Below, piece by piece: positions 33,223 to 45,544 of a DNA stretch of 64,000 nucleotides. Within the stretch, counting starts at the first letter, position 1; every line of letters starts with the position of its first letter. A model generated the notes under the pieces. The model was given only the letters and a program-made list of their open reading frames with translations, was not told where the DNA came from and did no database searches. The stretch spans positions 5,170,001-5,234,000 of the forward strand of contig CALNXK010000008.1 in NCBI GenBank assembly GCA_942486035.1, given 5' to 3'. The translations under genes were made by a program, and so were the position numbers. This DNA is from Porites lobata. Lineage: Eukaryota; Cnidaria; Anthozoa; Scleractinia; Poritidae.

Positions 33223-34555
33223 GGTGGCCCAAACCAGTCCTATTTATACAGCTATTTCGAGAAAGGTTGTCGGAAAAAGTGCACGCGACAATCCCGAAAG
33301 GTAATATGGGATATGATCAATACACTGTTCCTGACGACTGTAGCTGTCGAACCTACTTCTGTAGCTTTCCTTTAGCACTCGCAAACACATTTCCATGGCC
33401 TTTCCTACCAATTCTTTCAAATTCCTTTGAAAAAAAGAGAACTCAAAACCACCCACAATGCCTTTCAGGACTGTCGCGTGCACTTTTCCCGACAACCTTT
33501 CTCGAAACAGCTGTATGCGCGTTGGTTATGTTTTTGAATCACGTTTTTCGGCAGGAATAATTTAACCGATTTCCATGATTTTTGGCATCCTTAATAAAGA
33601 ACGGTCAAACTTTAAGAAAACGTTTTTTATTTTCTTGTAGGTTAAAAACATTTGATATATCTGCATATGTTTAAAACTGCATTTTTACAAATAAAAGTCA
33701 ATACTTTCAAAAACCCTGAGACAAATATTCTCTAACTGCGGCAAACAACTCTCAGAGCTTTCTAGTTTTATATCTGCAAGTTTGAAGTCAATCGCGACCG
33801 TAGTAAAACTCGCTGCGCAAATAGCTGGTCGAATTTAACCTTAAAATGCAACAATAACACGTTTGTGAAAGTTGATGTAACTATCTGCAAGTGTATTCTT
33901 GCCCAAAGCTTCATAATCAGAAACCTACGGCGAATACAGTTCGTAATACAAGAAGAACAACTTTTTGCTGAATGCGGGGCAAGATTAAAAAACTTCTGTT
34001 TTCGAAACCTGTCTTAACAAGGCAAGAGAGGGACAAATACAAAGTAAGTTTGATAAATAGAATTTTTTTAATCTTGCCCCGCATTTAGTATATTAGCGTT
34101 GCAGGTTTGGTTTCCGTTTTGAGGAGAAATATATAGACACTAACTCCAGTACTTCTAACCGTCCATTTTTCAGCTGCACTGAAAGCCCTTGTACTTGGTA
34201 ATTTATTCAAGGTTTTTAGACTTGACCGTCGCACAGGAAGTTTGCCACTTGGGGATAAAGATGAAGAAAATATGACAATTGTCTTATTCTTTTCATAATT
34301 CCCAATGGCAAAATGCCCGTGCGAATGTGATGGCAAATCTTTCAAACTTGAATAAATTACCTAATACAAGGGTTTTCGTTGCAGCTGAAAATGGATCGGT
34401 TGAAATACTGGAGTTGGTGGCTTTATTTCTCCTCAAGACTGGAACCTTCAGTGCTAAAAACTGGTAGGCCGAGATTTTCGTAGCTGTTATATCGTGCTTT
34501 GTTGAAATTTTTTGCGAAAAGAGAAGGGAAAATACACAGTAACTTTGATAAATAG
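33223..34555. mobile_element. Foldback TTAA element, copy B, left part
   Basis: Starts GGTGGCCCAAACC after TTAA (33,219-33,222) and continues into the foldback sequence seen at 1-845. Its right arm is deleted after 34,555, where sequence matching 1,829 of copy A resumes. Together the two copies show both ends of the original element, about 1.9 kb with long imperfect inverted arms. Confidence 0.7.
33249..33513. mobile_element. Nested MITE with TA target site
   Basis: A 265-base palindromic element. CAGCTATTTCGAGAAAGGTT at the left is mirrored at the right (AACCTTTCTCGAAACAGCTG), with arms of about 54 bases. TA flanks both sides (33,247-33,248 and 33,514-33,515). It interrupts the left arm of the foldback element; the corresponding right arm (1,340-1,370) lacks it. 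Confidence 0.85.
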
Positions 34556-34583
34556 CCAGAAAGTAAAAGTCACCATCACGTCA

Positions 34584-34981
34584 GGGGCACCCAACGGGAA
34601 TATAGTTCAAAACCACTTAAACATAGCATTGTTAAACGTATTTTAGTATTTAAACGGTAGCTATAGGCATATTTTTATCCCGGCCCTAAAAATTTTTCAT
34701 CTGTTTGGATTTCCTAGCTGAAAGTCTAGAGATCCGAAAATTATAGGGGTCAAAACTTACCTTTCCGAAAATTTCAGCCAGAAAAAAGGCTCCAGAAAAT
34801 TCTAGGTGACCTTTTTGGGGTAAAACTTCGTTAAAAATGGGCAATTATGCCGTTTTTTAGATGTTCGAAAATCCTAGGAGAGGTAGGGAAGCAAGAAATT
34901 TTACAACAAATGTCCCGAAAATTCTAGATCTCAAATCGTCTTCCAAACAGATGTTTTCCGAAAATTGACGTTGGGTGCCCC
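34584..34981. mobile_element. MITE-like repeat with GGGGCACCCAACG ends, copy B
   Basis: Counterpart of 1,855-2,251. The left end is GGGGCACCCAACG, a better match to the right end CGTTGGGTGCCCC than in copy A. Confidence 0.6.
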
Positions 34982-35346
34982 TGTCACGTTTTTATATGCT
35001 CCACAAAAAAAGGAAATGAGCGGAAATGCGGCCAAAATGAAAGGCGCATGTGCAGTTAATTGTGTACACTTTATAGACGGTAGGAAAAATCAAGCGTTCG
35101 TTGTAAATGGTTTTCTATATTTTAATGTGACAAGAAGATCCAACTCGGTGCAAAAATTTAAAAAAAACATCATCCTGTTTATACAGTTGTTTCCAGTGCT
35201 CTGACAAGGTACAAAATTATATATAGAACAAGTTTTACATCATATCTACTGAACATCCTCCGTTTCATCAGCTTTACATTTTCTTTTATTATATCAGTCT
35301 AAATTGTCCTCCTGCACGTCCAGATTGAAATATCAAAGAGGAAGAA

Positions 35347-36461
35347 CTAGGAACAGTGAGCCACTGAACATTCACCACCGGAGCAGTCACAGACACAGGA
35401 ATTGGGACAGTTACTGCATAAGTCAGCACAGTTTGTACCTTGGGGTCCTTTGGCTGACCTAAGGGACGTGGCCGCGCGAGATCGGGCTTCTGGTGAAAGT
35501 GATAAGAAAGTCTACCTATCATGAATCGCCTTATGTACCGTAGGTTAATCTAACGATTGACCCGCACCCATGCAAACCTGATATTTCATCGGTCCCTATA
35601 ACCTGCACTACCTATTATTTTCAGGGATATGGGCATTGTTATGTCACCATCCATATTGTTTTCCCAGCCAATCACAACCTTGTTTGGATTAGGTCCTAAT
35701 CATGGTCCTAATCTAAGGTAGTCTGGAGTTATCGATTTCAGGCACGGGATTTCGAATTCTTTGTCGTCTTCCGATCTTTTCGATTGCTGTTGAGTTTTGG
35801 TGGCGGAACCGCTAAATCCCTCCAACGGAAAGCATCCCCCGCCAGCCTCGTCTCCAGGCTAGTTCTGAGTGAGTGGAAAAAGGTTGGAACCAATCGATAG
35901 ACTTTAACAGGTGACGTCACATCAGACATCCCCGAGGGTGATCGTGAATGAGGCTGACGACCCCGCGCATTTAATAATCCCGTCAGCTACGAGGGCTACT
36001 TTCTTCATGAATTATTAATGAGTTTAAGAAACAAATCTGAAAATTTGGTAGCTTCTGGGTATTGCCAGGAGCCTATGGGCTCCTGGTATTGCGGATGGGT
36101 TTGATCACGAAATGACGTAATGCAAAAGACTGAAAACACGCAGAACAATACCCGTACCACGACACAAAAGCGAACCAACAATGCCTGGGAGGAGGGGGTA
36201 CTTTAGGAATTTCTGGGTGGGGATGTGCCGCTGGGATCCTGGAACCCTTAACCTATACTAGAGCTAGTTCAGATGAATTTTGCTACCCTATGCTAGAGTA
36301 AACTCCCCAAATCCCCCCTATCCTAGAGTAGCTGTTTTCCAGAAACCACTGAGGTCACTAGCACAGTCTAGCCAAAACAAAACCTAATCAGTACCACAAT
36401 CCCTAGTCTAGATAAACTCTTCAACCAACTGATCAGTTTCCTGAAAAATGATACCCTATTA

Positions 36462-36493
<32 letters not shown>

Positions 36494-36722
36494 CCTAGAG
36501 TAAACTGCTTGAAAACCATACCCTTCACAGCGGCACATACCTATATAGACCATATGTGGCAGTACCCCCCTCGGGCAACAATGGTTTCCCAACACAAAGA
36601 AACACCCGAAATTTAAACTAATTAAACTGAATCAAAACAAGAAATTCAATATTACCTTCACTTGGTACAGAACACATGGTCACGGCAAGAGCAACTACCA
36701 ATATAATCACCAAGCGATTCAT
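35347..36722 (-). CDS. Small secreted 8-cysteine peptide, copy B
   Basis: Same two-coding-exon structure as copy A: signal-peptide exon 36,722-36,656 and cysteine exon 35,489-35,347, joined in phase 1 to give 69 residues. All eight cysteines and their spacing are kept. Six residues differ from copy A: one in the signal region, four in the propeptide and one inside the cysteine domain (A to V). Every substitution I count in the coding sequence changes an amino acid. Polyadenylation signal at 35,290-35,285. Probably secreted; a role in defence or venom is inferred only from the family type. Confidence 0.75.
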
Positions 36723-36739
36723 TATTAGCTGAAGCTGAG

Positions 36740-38700
36740 AAAATAAATTTACTGTTAGCTAGGCAATGAGGAGCCGCCATAAATGCGTTGTTTAATACAG
36801 TTTCTACAATATTGTTTTACTAGTTTGAAAGAGATCAAGAAAGTTTGGGCTGAAATATTTTTAAAATGTGATAATTATTATTATTATCTTCGCAAGACAT
36901 AATCTTGGGATTCCTGTGGTACTCAGTTGGAATTCCTGTGGTACTCGAGGGTGACCTTTTCAGTAAGCGTGTTTCGTCGTACGTCTGCATTTTCTGCGCC
37001 ATTTTGAATAATTTAGCTCGCGTTATTTACGCCATAAGCAATTGTCATAAGCGAAAATATCAATCACGTGCATCACTCTGGTTCCATGGATCGAGGTCAA
37101 CAAGATGATTACACGGAAATATTTGTATTCGGTAAAAGAATGAACTTTGGAGTTTTTTTCTAAGCGGTTTTTATCACTGAGCTGATGACTCTGTTACACT
37201 TTTTTCGGTCAATGCCGTTCAAATCGAGCTTGAACTTCGTAGAAAGACACAAATAAAGACCAGGTAACATTTGTGCCGTGAGAAGTTTACCCGTGCGTTT
37301 GAGTCTATTTACGTATTTGTAGTTTAATCTCTTACATGCACGAAAAATATTCTGGGATAAAGTAAGCTTGAAGAATTTTATCCGCGTATCAGTGCAGGTT
37401 GTTACAACTGGAATGCTTTATTCACGTCTGATATAACTACGCGCGGGCCATTTTGCATGATAAGTATCTCGCTCGCTGAAGCAAGCTAAGTTTAAAACAT
37501 GTTAAACTGACCTACGTGAACTTAAAATGATCATGAGATGAAAAGTTTGCACAATGGCAAAAGATTCTGTCCGGTTCTCTGACATCACGAATCTAGCAAA
37601 AACCTAATATGTTTCTGTCGCTTCCATAATCATTGTTTTCACTTCAAGTTGTGTCACGCAAGAAGCCAGGACTTTTTAACCTTCGAGGCTACCATTTTCT
37701 CGAAGTTTGTTGTGACATGTTTATCATTTTAACAACATAGAACTTTTAACGATTTACTTTACATTTTTATCGACCATGCTTGAGGGAGAGTAAGGCATGT
37801 TAAGAGTAAAGAGTTAATGAGTGAGATATTTTGAATCCGAGTTTTTTTACGAAAAGAAAGTTTACTTTTTAATTCATGCTCTTCCATGATTTTGAAATAA
37901 TGCTTGACGACGCAAAAGCTAATCTGGAGCTAAGAAAACTCGAACGCACTCATTAATCTATCATTACTACTAGCTATTATTATTATTATTACTAAAACAG
38001 TCCGTATTTTTGCGTACTCAACTACGCTCGAACAGTCAAACAAAAGGTCTGGAGCGAGGCTGAAAACAGAGAGCGAGACTGTGGAGAGACGCTCTATTAC
38101 GCTAAACCGATTTTGAGAAAAAAACCGACTGTTTTGCAGTCTACTCCTGATCGTGTAATTTGAACCAATTTGCATTTTCCAAGTGAAAAACCAAGATTCC
38201 ACTGAAATAATAATTTTGGAAAAGTAGTATTCCGAAGAAATTCTCTTTTAAAAACTCGAAATTTTTCTAACGTATGGCCTCATTTATCTTTGCCATCCAG
38301 CAATTTCGAAATTGTTTCTGCGACTGCTATTTCCTTAAATATAAATTGCTCAAGCTAACCAGCTCTTTAAATTTTAAAACTTAAATTTATGTATACAGTG
38401 ATTCCTTCTGTAGCATAACTTGTCTGCAAAGATTCGCCTTTTTTCACCAGAGTGTAAGGGTTTACGGGATAAAGGCATTGTCTCTTAGTTTCTCAGAGGA
38501 CAACTACTAATCAGAACCAAACTTTGCCAATAAAAATAATCGCAGAACTCGAGTTTTTCTATCCGAGACGGTATCGGCAACATATGGGCGTTAGTGTTCG
38601 CAAAAATGTATAACGAGGAGCCACGTGAGCCGCATCGAACAGAAACTAGCTAGCATATTTCAAAGACAGAAAACCTGTCATTACATATACTCACGGGATA
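36740..38700 (-). other. Probable 5'UTR intron of peptide gene, copy B
   Basis: Counterpart of 4,011-5,990, with the same acceptor and donor. No exon seen. Confidence 0.5.
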
Positions 38701-38705
38701 CTCAC

Positions 38706-38820
38706 CTTTTTCTGTTACTCAGTAAATCTTCCGTACGGTCTCGGCTCCTCAATCAGTGCCAGGTGCAATATAATGAACGATCGTCAGACTTCTCTTTTTA
38801 TTCTTTCTAGTACGTGAGCA
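38706..38820 (-). promoter_or_regulatory. Promoter block and non-coding exon 1 of peptide gene, copy B
   Basis: Nearly identical to 5,994-6,110: CCAATGCTCACGTACTAG, GAATAAAAAG, then the donor GAAAAAG|GTGAGT with the exon ending at 38,706. Confidence 0.5.
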
Positions 38821-40529
38821 TTGGCTTTCAGTGACAGTAAATCGTTAGAACTAGAAGTCGGAAGTGGTCGGAAGCGTGGCTCACGCGCAAGAGTTCTGGG
38901 TTTTTCTAGGGCGTTTCGTGATTACGGAATGTGTTTCATCTGAAACGAGTCTTGAATGAGTCATACACGAGGATACACAACTACATGTGTATCTTTGACG
39001 TACCTTTGTGTCTTTTCGGTGTTTCAGAAACCTACTTTTTTCCACTAAGAAAAATTCTCAGTTTTCGGGGCAAAGTAGTGTTGATTAGATTCCAGGGTCG
39101 CGAGAACCTTTCAAAGGAGGAGACGTGACCGCCCGTCGACCTGACCATGTTAGGTCATGTCAGTTTTCCTTCCGCGAAGTTGACTATTAATATAATTAGA
39201 GCAATATTATTTGTCATTGTTTAAGCCAATAAAACCAATAAAGCCAATAGACCTAAAATAGTACACTGATAATACAACGTAAACTCTACCATTGGTATGG
39301 TATTGTTGTGATGCGTTTGTTTGCCCATGCATGAATGATTAAGAGTGTCACAGGAAATATTATCCCTTTTATTCCTAGAACAATTTTCGGATTTTGTAAC
39401 TCAAACGTATTAATCTGTGGCCGAAATCATATGATGTCACCATATACTGAAGCAAAACCTCTTAAATTTGTCATAACTTTCGAATAGCACTGTTTAAATC
39501 TATTGATTTTACAAAAAGGAATTTGGAATTTTCTTTAGCCACTATAGGGCCGGAATGTAAGAGTACTAGTTTAAGGCCCAGAGTAAGTACACTTTTACTG
39601 AATCTTGCCAAACAACGATGGATCTGATTATTTAATTTGCAAACCCTCGCGAAACTCGATCGGTCTGGCACTCTCGTCAAGCTCAGCTTCCTACCGAGCG
39701 GCGGTTGCGTTAAACTGGCTGGGTTTACCGTACCAGCCACGAATTTCCTGTCGTCAGGTCTCCTTTTTCTCTTACCTTCTTCCTCTTTTTTGTTTGATTG
39801 TTCTATTTGATTCTAAAATACGATATGTTTGATGATTCAATTTGTAGTAAAAGTGCATAAATTCTTATTTGTTTATAGCAACTTGGTGTCCACGAATCGT
39901 GAACGTGAACAAAATATGATTTCCAAAAATATCATACTACACCGGACCCGGACCTGTCTTGTATCTGGTTGTAGATGTTAACTTAGCTAATAAAACGCAG
40001 CATTTTTAGAATAATCTTTGTTTAGTAAGATCTTAGAACGGCACGTATAATGGTGAAAAGTGAATGTGGTTTTCGGTTAAGCAGGCGTTTGTGGGGAGGG
40101 ATGAAAAACGAGCTCTCGATCCCTAAAAACGCCTGCGTGTGAGGCTACTTAGAGTCAGGATTACACTTTACCCGTACGTGAACAAACAGTACGTAACAAT
40201 TAGTACCAAACAGTTAGGAGTAAACAAAACAAAACAGTAAAATTGGAGCGTAATACTCCGTAGTAGTCTACCATCTATTTCAAGGGTTAAGTTAAATATT
40301 CTAAACGAATGTATACAGTTTTAGTCACTAAAGCGGGCGTAAGTCTCCTCTCTAACTCCTCTCTTTTATCCACGAATCGTTGTAGAATTACACGTGGGAA
40401 ACAAAGCCGAGATTTCACTAAACTATCTGACCACGTTAACTTTATCTTTCGGGGTGTGGATATACTTTAGCTAATAAACGCAGCATTTTTTCATACTTAA
40501 GTCAGGTAATCGGGTTAAAACAGGGATTA
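38821..40529. other. No gene seen
   Basis: Counterpart of 6,111-7,829, with scattered substitutions and small indels. Confidence 0.6.
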
Positions 40530-42130
40530 CCTATCATCTAACAACCGACATGGTACGGTTGCAAGAACACCAATGGTGTGTCTCTGAGTAAGGCGTCTGT
40601 TTTCAGTTTTGCATTTCTCGAATGTGGGGAACTGTCGAGCTCTACTATAACGGGGTCGCATTTGCAATGGAGTTACCAAAATGGGGTCGCTCATTTTCGT
40701 TTTTTGGGGGTTAAGACGGTTCTTCTTATTTACGGTTAGCAAACGTGCCAGAATGTTTGTACTGTAGACGAAAACTGAAGTGTTCTTCATTCAGTCTAAA
40801 AAATGGGTCAATTCATAAAAATAGAAAGTGACTAAGTTGGGATCGCGAAAACGAAAATGACATACAGTATTTGCCCAAAAGTGACTAAGATAGGGTCTAT
40901 AATTGGCCATAGAATAGACCTGCCCCCCTACTAAGCGAGGTGTGTCGACGCAACGGCACGTATAATGGTGAAAAGTGAATGCATCAACTAAGAGTCAGGA
41001 TTACCCTTTTTACCTGTGAGTGAACAAACAGTACGGCCAGACAGGCCAGCGGCACGTACCCAGCAAAAATTAACCCAAGCACCCCCCACCCCCATCCCCC
41101 GGGGTTTGTTGCCTCAACCGGTCGGACAAAAATCAAATCCGGCGATATCGCCTTAATAAAATGATGTGCCAGTTTTTCTTGATGTACCCTGGCATTGTGA
41201 CATTAGTATGTCGAGCCGTCTGTTGCCTCGATACGGTGTGAGCAGAAATCGATTAATCAAATTTCAAAAAATAAAACGGCAGTTTCATGATAGAAACTGC
41301 CTTCTCTCTCCTTCTCCTTAGACTTGCCACAAGTTAAATCGCACGAAGGACTTTTTTTAGAGTCTAGCTCCCGCTTTCATTTCAATAAAAATAGCAATGA
41401 TTAAAACATAGAAAGCGCGCGGTGGATGATGGGAAGAGAAAAAGAATGTCTGCCTCTCTTCTTCTCTTTTCCCTTCCCATCATCCCGTGCGTGTCTTTCT
41501 TTTTCCCTCTCCCCAGCCTCCCTGTGACACAAAGAGACCTTTCCCTGGAGAGAAAGAGGGAACTGCATTGAACACCAAGGTATTATTTTACACTAGTTAA
41601 TAAAGAGGAAAACAGTACTGGAATATTCTTTAACCAACACTAAAAGCATCAATCAACAAAAGCACAGAAAATTTTGACCTGATTTAACTATGACCAAACA
41701 GTAATACTAATATAGTACGCAAATTTTAGATAAGGATTCACCTGAATACATGTACCACTGACAGTAATACTCTTAGCTACAATGTATGTTCTTTTTCTTA
41801 AGAAAATAAGACTCTATTTAAGATTCTAAACAGCCAATATTTGTGCTAATTACCATTTATGTAAGAACCCGTTTAGGCTATAAACTCAGGAAAATGCAGG
41901 TTTTCACTGTATTAATGGTACATGTAGTGAACAATAAGAGGCTTAACAGACATTGTCAGAATATATCAATTTTCATTTGCCACTTGTTTGTCCTTTCAAA
42001 TGCATATTTTGCTCTTATTACCTGCATTAACAAGGTAAATTTGTGAAGAAAATCCATGTTGGAATTTTAAGATGTGCTTTGGGCTGCATTACTGAATTAT
42101 GGCTGAATTAAACGGAATTTTCTCAAAAAA
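40530..42130. repeat. Older repeat, unit 1, copy B
   Basis: Counterpart of 7,830-9,430, including the GGCAGTTTC hairpin near 41,277-41,300. The poly-C run is shorter and interrupted here. Confidence 0.75.
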
Positions 42131-42289
42131 AATAAAATGTACCGAAAAGTTCCAAAAGTAACAACCCCCTGAAAGTAGCAACCCTCCAAAAGAAGCGAGA
42201 AAAGTTCGCATGCAAATCCCAAAAAGTAGCGACCCCAAAAAGATAATGACCCTTCGAAAGTAGCGGCTATCTTTAAAACAAGGAACGGG

Positions 42290-42477
42290 GAATCGGGGAA
42301 TGGGAATGGGAATGGGAATGGGGAACGGGCAACAGGGAACGGGGAATCTTTAAAGTGGGGAATCTTCAAAAGCGGGAATCTTTAAATGCGGGAATTTTTA
42401 AAACGGCGAGGAATCTTTAAAATGGAGAATCTTTAAAACGGGGAATCTTGAAAAGCGGGAATCTTTTGTAAACGCTT
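42290..42477. repeat. Minisatellite around GGGGAATCTTTAAAA, copy B
   Basis: Counterpart of 9,590-9,775, with the same unit count by eye and few base differences. Confidence 0.8.
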
Positions 42478-43160
42478 TTATAATCGAGGATGATTCTATA
42501 AACCCTTAGTTTTGCTCATTATTGTAAACCGAGCTATCTTTAACAGGCTGGTGTGAAATCAATCCTTGCACATTTCCAAGTTCTTAGCTGAATGATTTTG
42601 AAAGCGTTGGTCTTGAAAAAGTTTGAATTTGACAAAGGTGGTAGTCTGTTTCAGCCAATCTGTTGAATCATGTTGAATGATCTAAAACCGCCCGCGCTGT
42701 CAAAATTTGTTGTTGTAGTCATGTTTTTCGTGTCTGTTATTAACTATACAAATTAAAATGCAATTATTTTTTTAAAAAAGCACATGATATCCCGGCCAAT
42801 AAAAATCATTTTCATGATTAAAATTAAAAATTAAAATTTTAATTTTCCGACGAGCGTCTACGTCACTTTTTTATTCGAGCTTCCCCCGGGCATACGTCCT
42901 TCAATATTGAGCGATCCGTCCCAAAAGTAATCTGCAATTTATACTCCGAAGAGAGAATTTGAATTTCTTGTTATATATTTTCTCTAAAATAAAAGTGCTT
43001 TTTGCGATTTTTTAAAATTATTTTGCTCAATTTTTCTTGGCGATCGCTCTTAAAAAGACTGTGGTTACCACCGCTCAGCTACTACAATTTGTAGCTCGTT
43101 CATCTATAACCTATTTGCAAAGTTCACTCTAATTTACAGAGAGTGCCCGTAATGGCACAC
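42478..43160. other. No gene seen; ends at the empty hAT site
   Basis: Counterpart of 9,776-10,460. The uninterrupted sequence CACCAGTTGGTAGTG at about 43,158-43,172 is the pre-insertion state of the hAT-like element in copy A. Confidence 0.65.
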
Positions 43161-43529
43161 CAGTTGGTAGTGTTTCTTGTGAAAGCCATCCCTCTCTGCT
43201 CTGCGTCGTACAGAAGAACGCCTTAGCGGCCTCGCAATGATGCTGATTCATCGTTGAACAAACTACATGCCAACGCCAAAGGATATTTATGAACGAAAAT
43301 CAAACCGTGGAGACATCTTTTATAGGTTAGTTAGCCAAACATCGTGCAGTTTTGTGAAATATTTAGTGTACTAGTGCTTGGATATACGGTGTGTTTTAAA
43401 TTAACAGGACCTCGGAAATAAGCACTTGTAAGCACTGAAAACACACTTGACTTTTCACACTTATTCGAGTCGATTTTTCGGAAACACACCTCATGACAAG
43501 TGCTGAAAATAGCGTTTCGGAGCCCCCAG

Positions 43530-45430
43530 ATCGTTTAACAACCGACATGGTAATTGCGAGAACACCAATGGTGTGTCTTTGAGTAAGGTGTCTGTTTTCA
43601 TTTTCTAGCACTGTTTGGCTCTGCTGGCTTCGCGTGTCGCCGCTGACAAGCCCCACAAAAATCAAATCAAGCTATCCCCTTCATAAAATGATTAACCAGT
43701 TTTTTTTCTTGGTGTACCCCGGCGTTGCAGGATTAAAATGTCGAGTCGTCTGTTGCTTCGATTCGTAGAAACCACAGGTAGAGAATATTTCACGTCAGTA
43801 GAGCAATGATTCATTAAATCTCACAAAAATAAAAAGGCAGTTTCGGTTACAGAAACTGCGTAACCCAAGATCAGGCCAATTTTAGCAGTTGTCTTACATT
43901 CTTCTTGCCTGTCGGAATGTTATTTACAAAGCGAAACGAAAATAGAGTCAGGTTAAAAATAGTAAGCACGCGGTGGATGATGGGAAGACAGAAAAAATGG
44001 CTGTCTCTCTTCTTCTCTTTTCCCTTCCCATTGTCCCATGCGCACCTGTCTTTTTCCCTCTCCCTAGCCTCCGAGACCTTTACAGGGGAGAAAGAGGAAA
44101 CTGCATTGGATACCAAGGTATTATTTTACACTAGTTAATAATAAAGGCAAACAGTACTAGATTCTTCTTTCATCAGTACTAAAAGCATCAACAAAAAAAA
44201 AGCACAGAAAATTTCAACCTAACTTTACCCTGACCAAAAAGTAACCATAAGGACAACATTCAATTCCCAATTCATACGGCCACTGTTGAACTATTAAAAT
44301 TTGGCAGCCAGTAGACCCTTCCATGGTTTTTCAACTTTTGATATGGACAAGTTAAAGAAAATCTTTTAAAACCACTGGAAAGAGCCCCTTTAAATAAGTA
44401 AGACTGCCAAGTTTGAAAGTGATATGTCTTAAGTGAGCAAATGTACATATATAGCTGTGCAATCTAGTGAAATTTTACAGACATTTGTATGGAAGAGGCA
44501 CCTCATCTGTAAATTTTCACCACTATGAAGAGCCGCAAAAGCATTGTCAATCAATAAATGTAGATGTAGATGTAGATGTAGATGTAGCTATATATTGGCT
44601 AGTTTTCAACAAATCACTTTCAAGCTTGGCAGTTTTCTAATTAAAAGGTGCTCTGTCCTTTGGAGTCCATGGATTTTACCTAACTTGTCCACGTCAAAAG
44701 TTGAAAAAAACTGTGGAAAGGTCTTTTAGCAGGGTATGGTGATATCCTTTTCTCAACTGGTTCCTTTTCTCATCACTGTCAAAATTTAACATCTTAAATG
44801 ACTACCACACAGGCTGTTACATTGCAAAATCTGTAAGTGACTACGGTAAAAACCCACAAGTTAGAACCTGGTTTTTAAGAACCTGTTAGGCTAAAAGTTG
44901 CCAGTTAGGCCTCCTCTATACAAGAACCTGTTTAGCCTAAAATTTGAAACTGGTTCCTATTATCTAAATCTAAAAATAAAATTCTGCACACTTGGGCAAA
45001 TGGAATAAATTAACATTCAGGATACTCTTTGGAGACAAATGTGCTTAATGACTCTGACTTCACTAATTTAGTAGGTAGATTTGATATAAGGATTAAGCTG
45101 AATACCACTAATTACTTTTAGCTGCAATGTTTTTTGTTTTGTTAAGAAAAGAAGAACCCATTTTAAAAGAACCTGAGTAGCCTAAATAATATTTAGTGCT
45201 AATTAACATTTATGTAAGAATCTGTTTAGGCTAACTAAGGAAAATGCAGGTTCTTGCTCACAGGTTTTTACAGCAGACACTGTCAGAAATATATCAATTT
45301 TCATCTGCCACTTGTTTGTCATTTCAAACACACATTTTTTTTGCTCTTATTGACTGTATTAACAAGGTAAATTTTTTAGAGGAAATCCAGGTTGGGATCT
45401 TAAGATGTGGCTGTGGGCTGCATTAATGAA
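43530..45430. repeat. Older repeat, unit 2, copy B (uninterrupted)
   Basis: Counterpart of 11,900-15,770 without the recombinase element. The empty target GACACTGTCAGAA is at 45,276-45,288. A 30-base insertion relative to A lies near 44,465-44,505. Confidence 0.75.
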
Positions 45431-45544
45431 TTACAGCTCAATGAAAGGAAGTTCTCCTAAAAAAATTAATGAGCATTTTGCCAGGTTAATCAATTTGTGG
45501 TTTACAGCAGTGTACATGTTTCAAAACATTATCCAACCTGTGCT

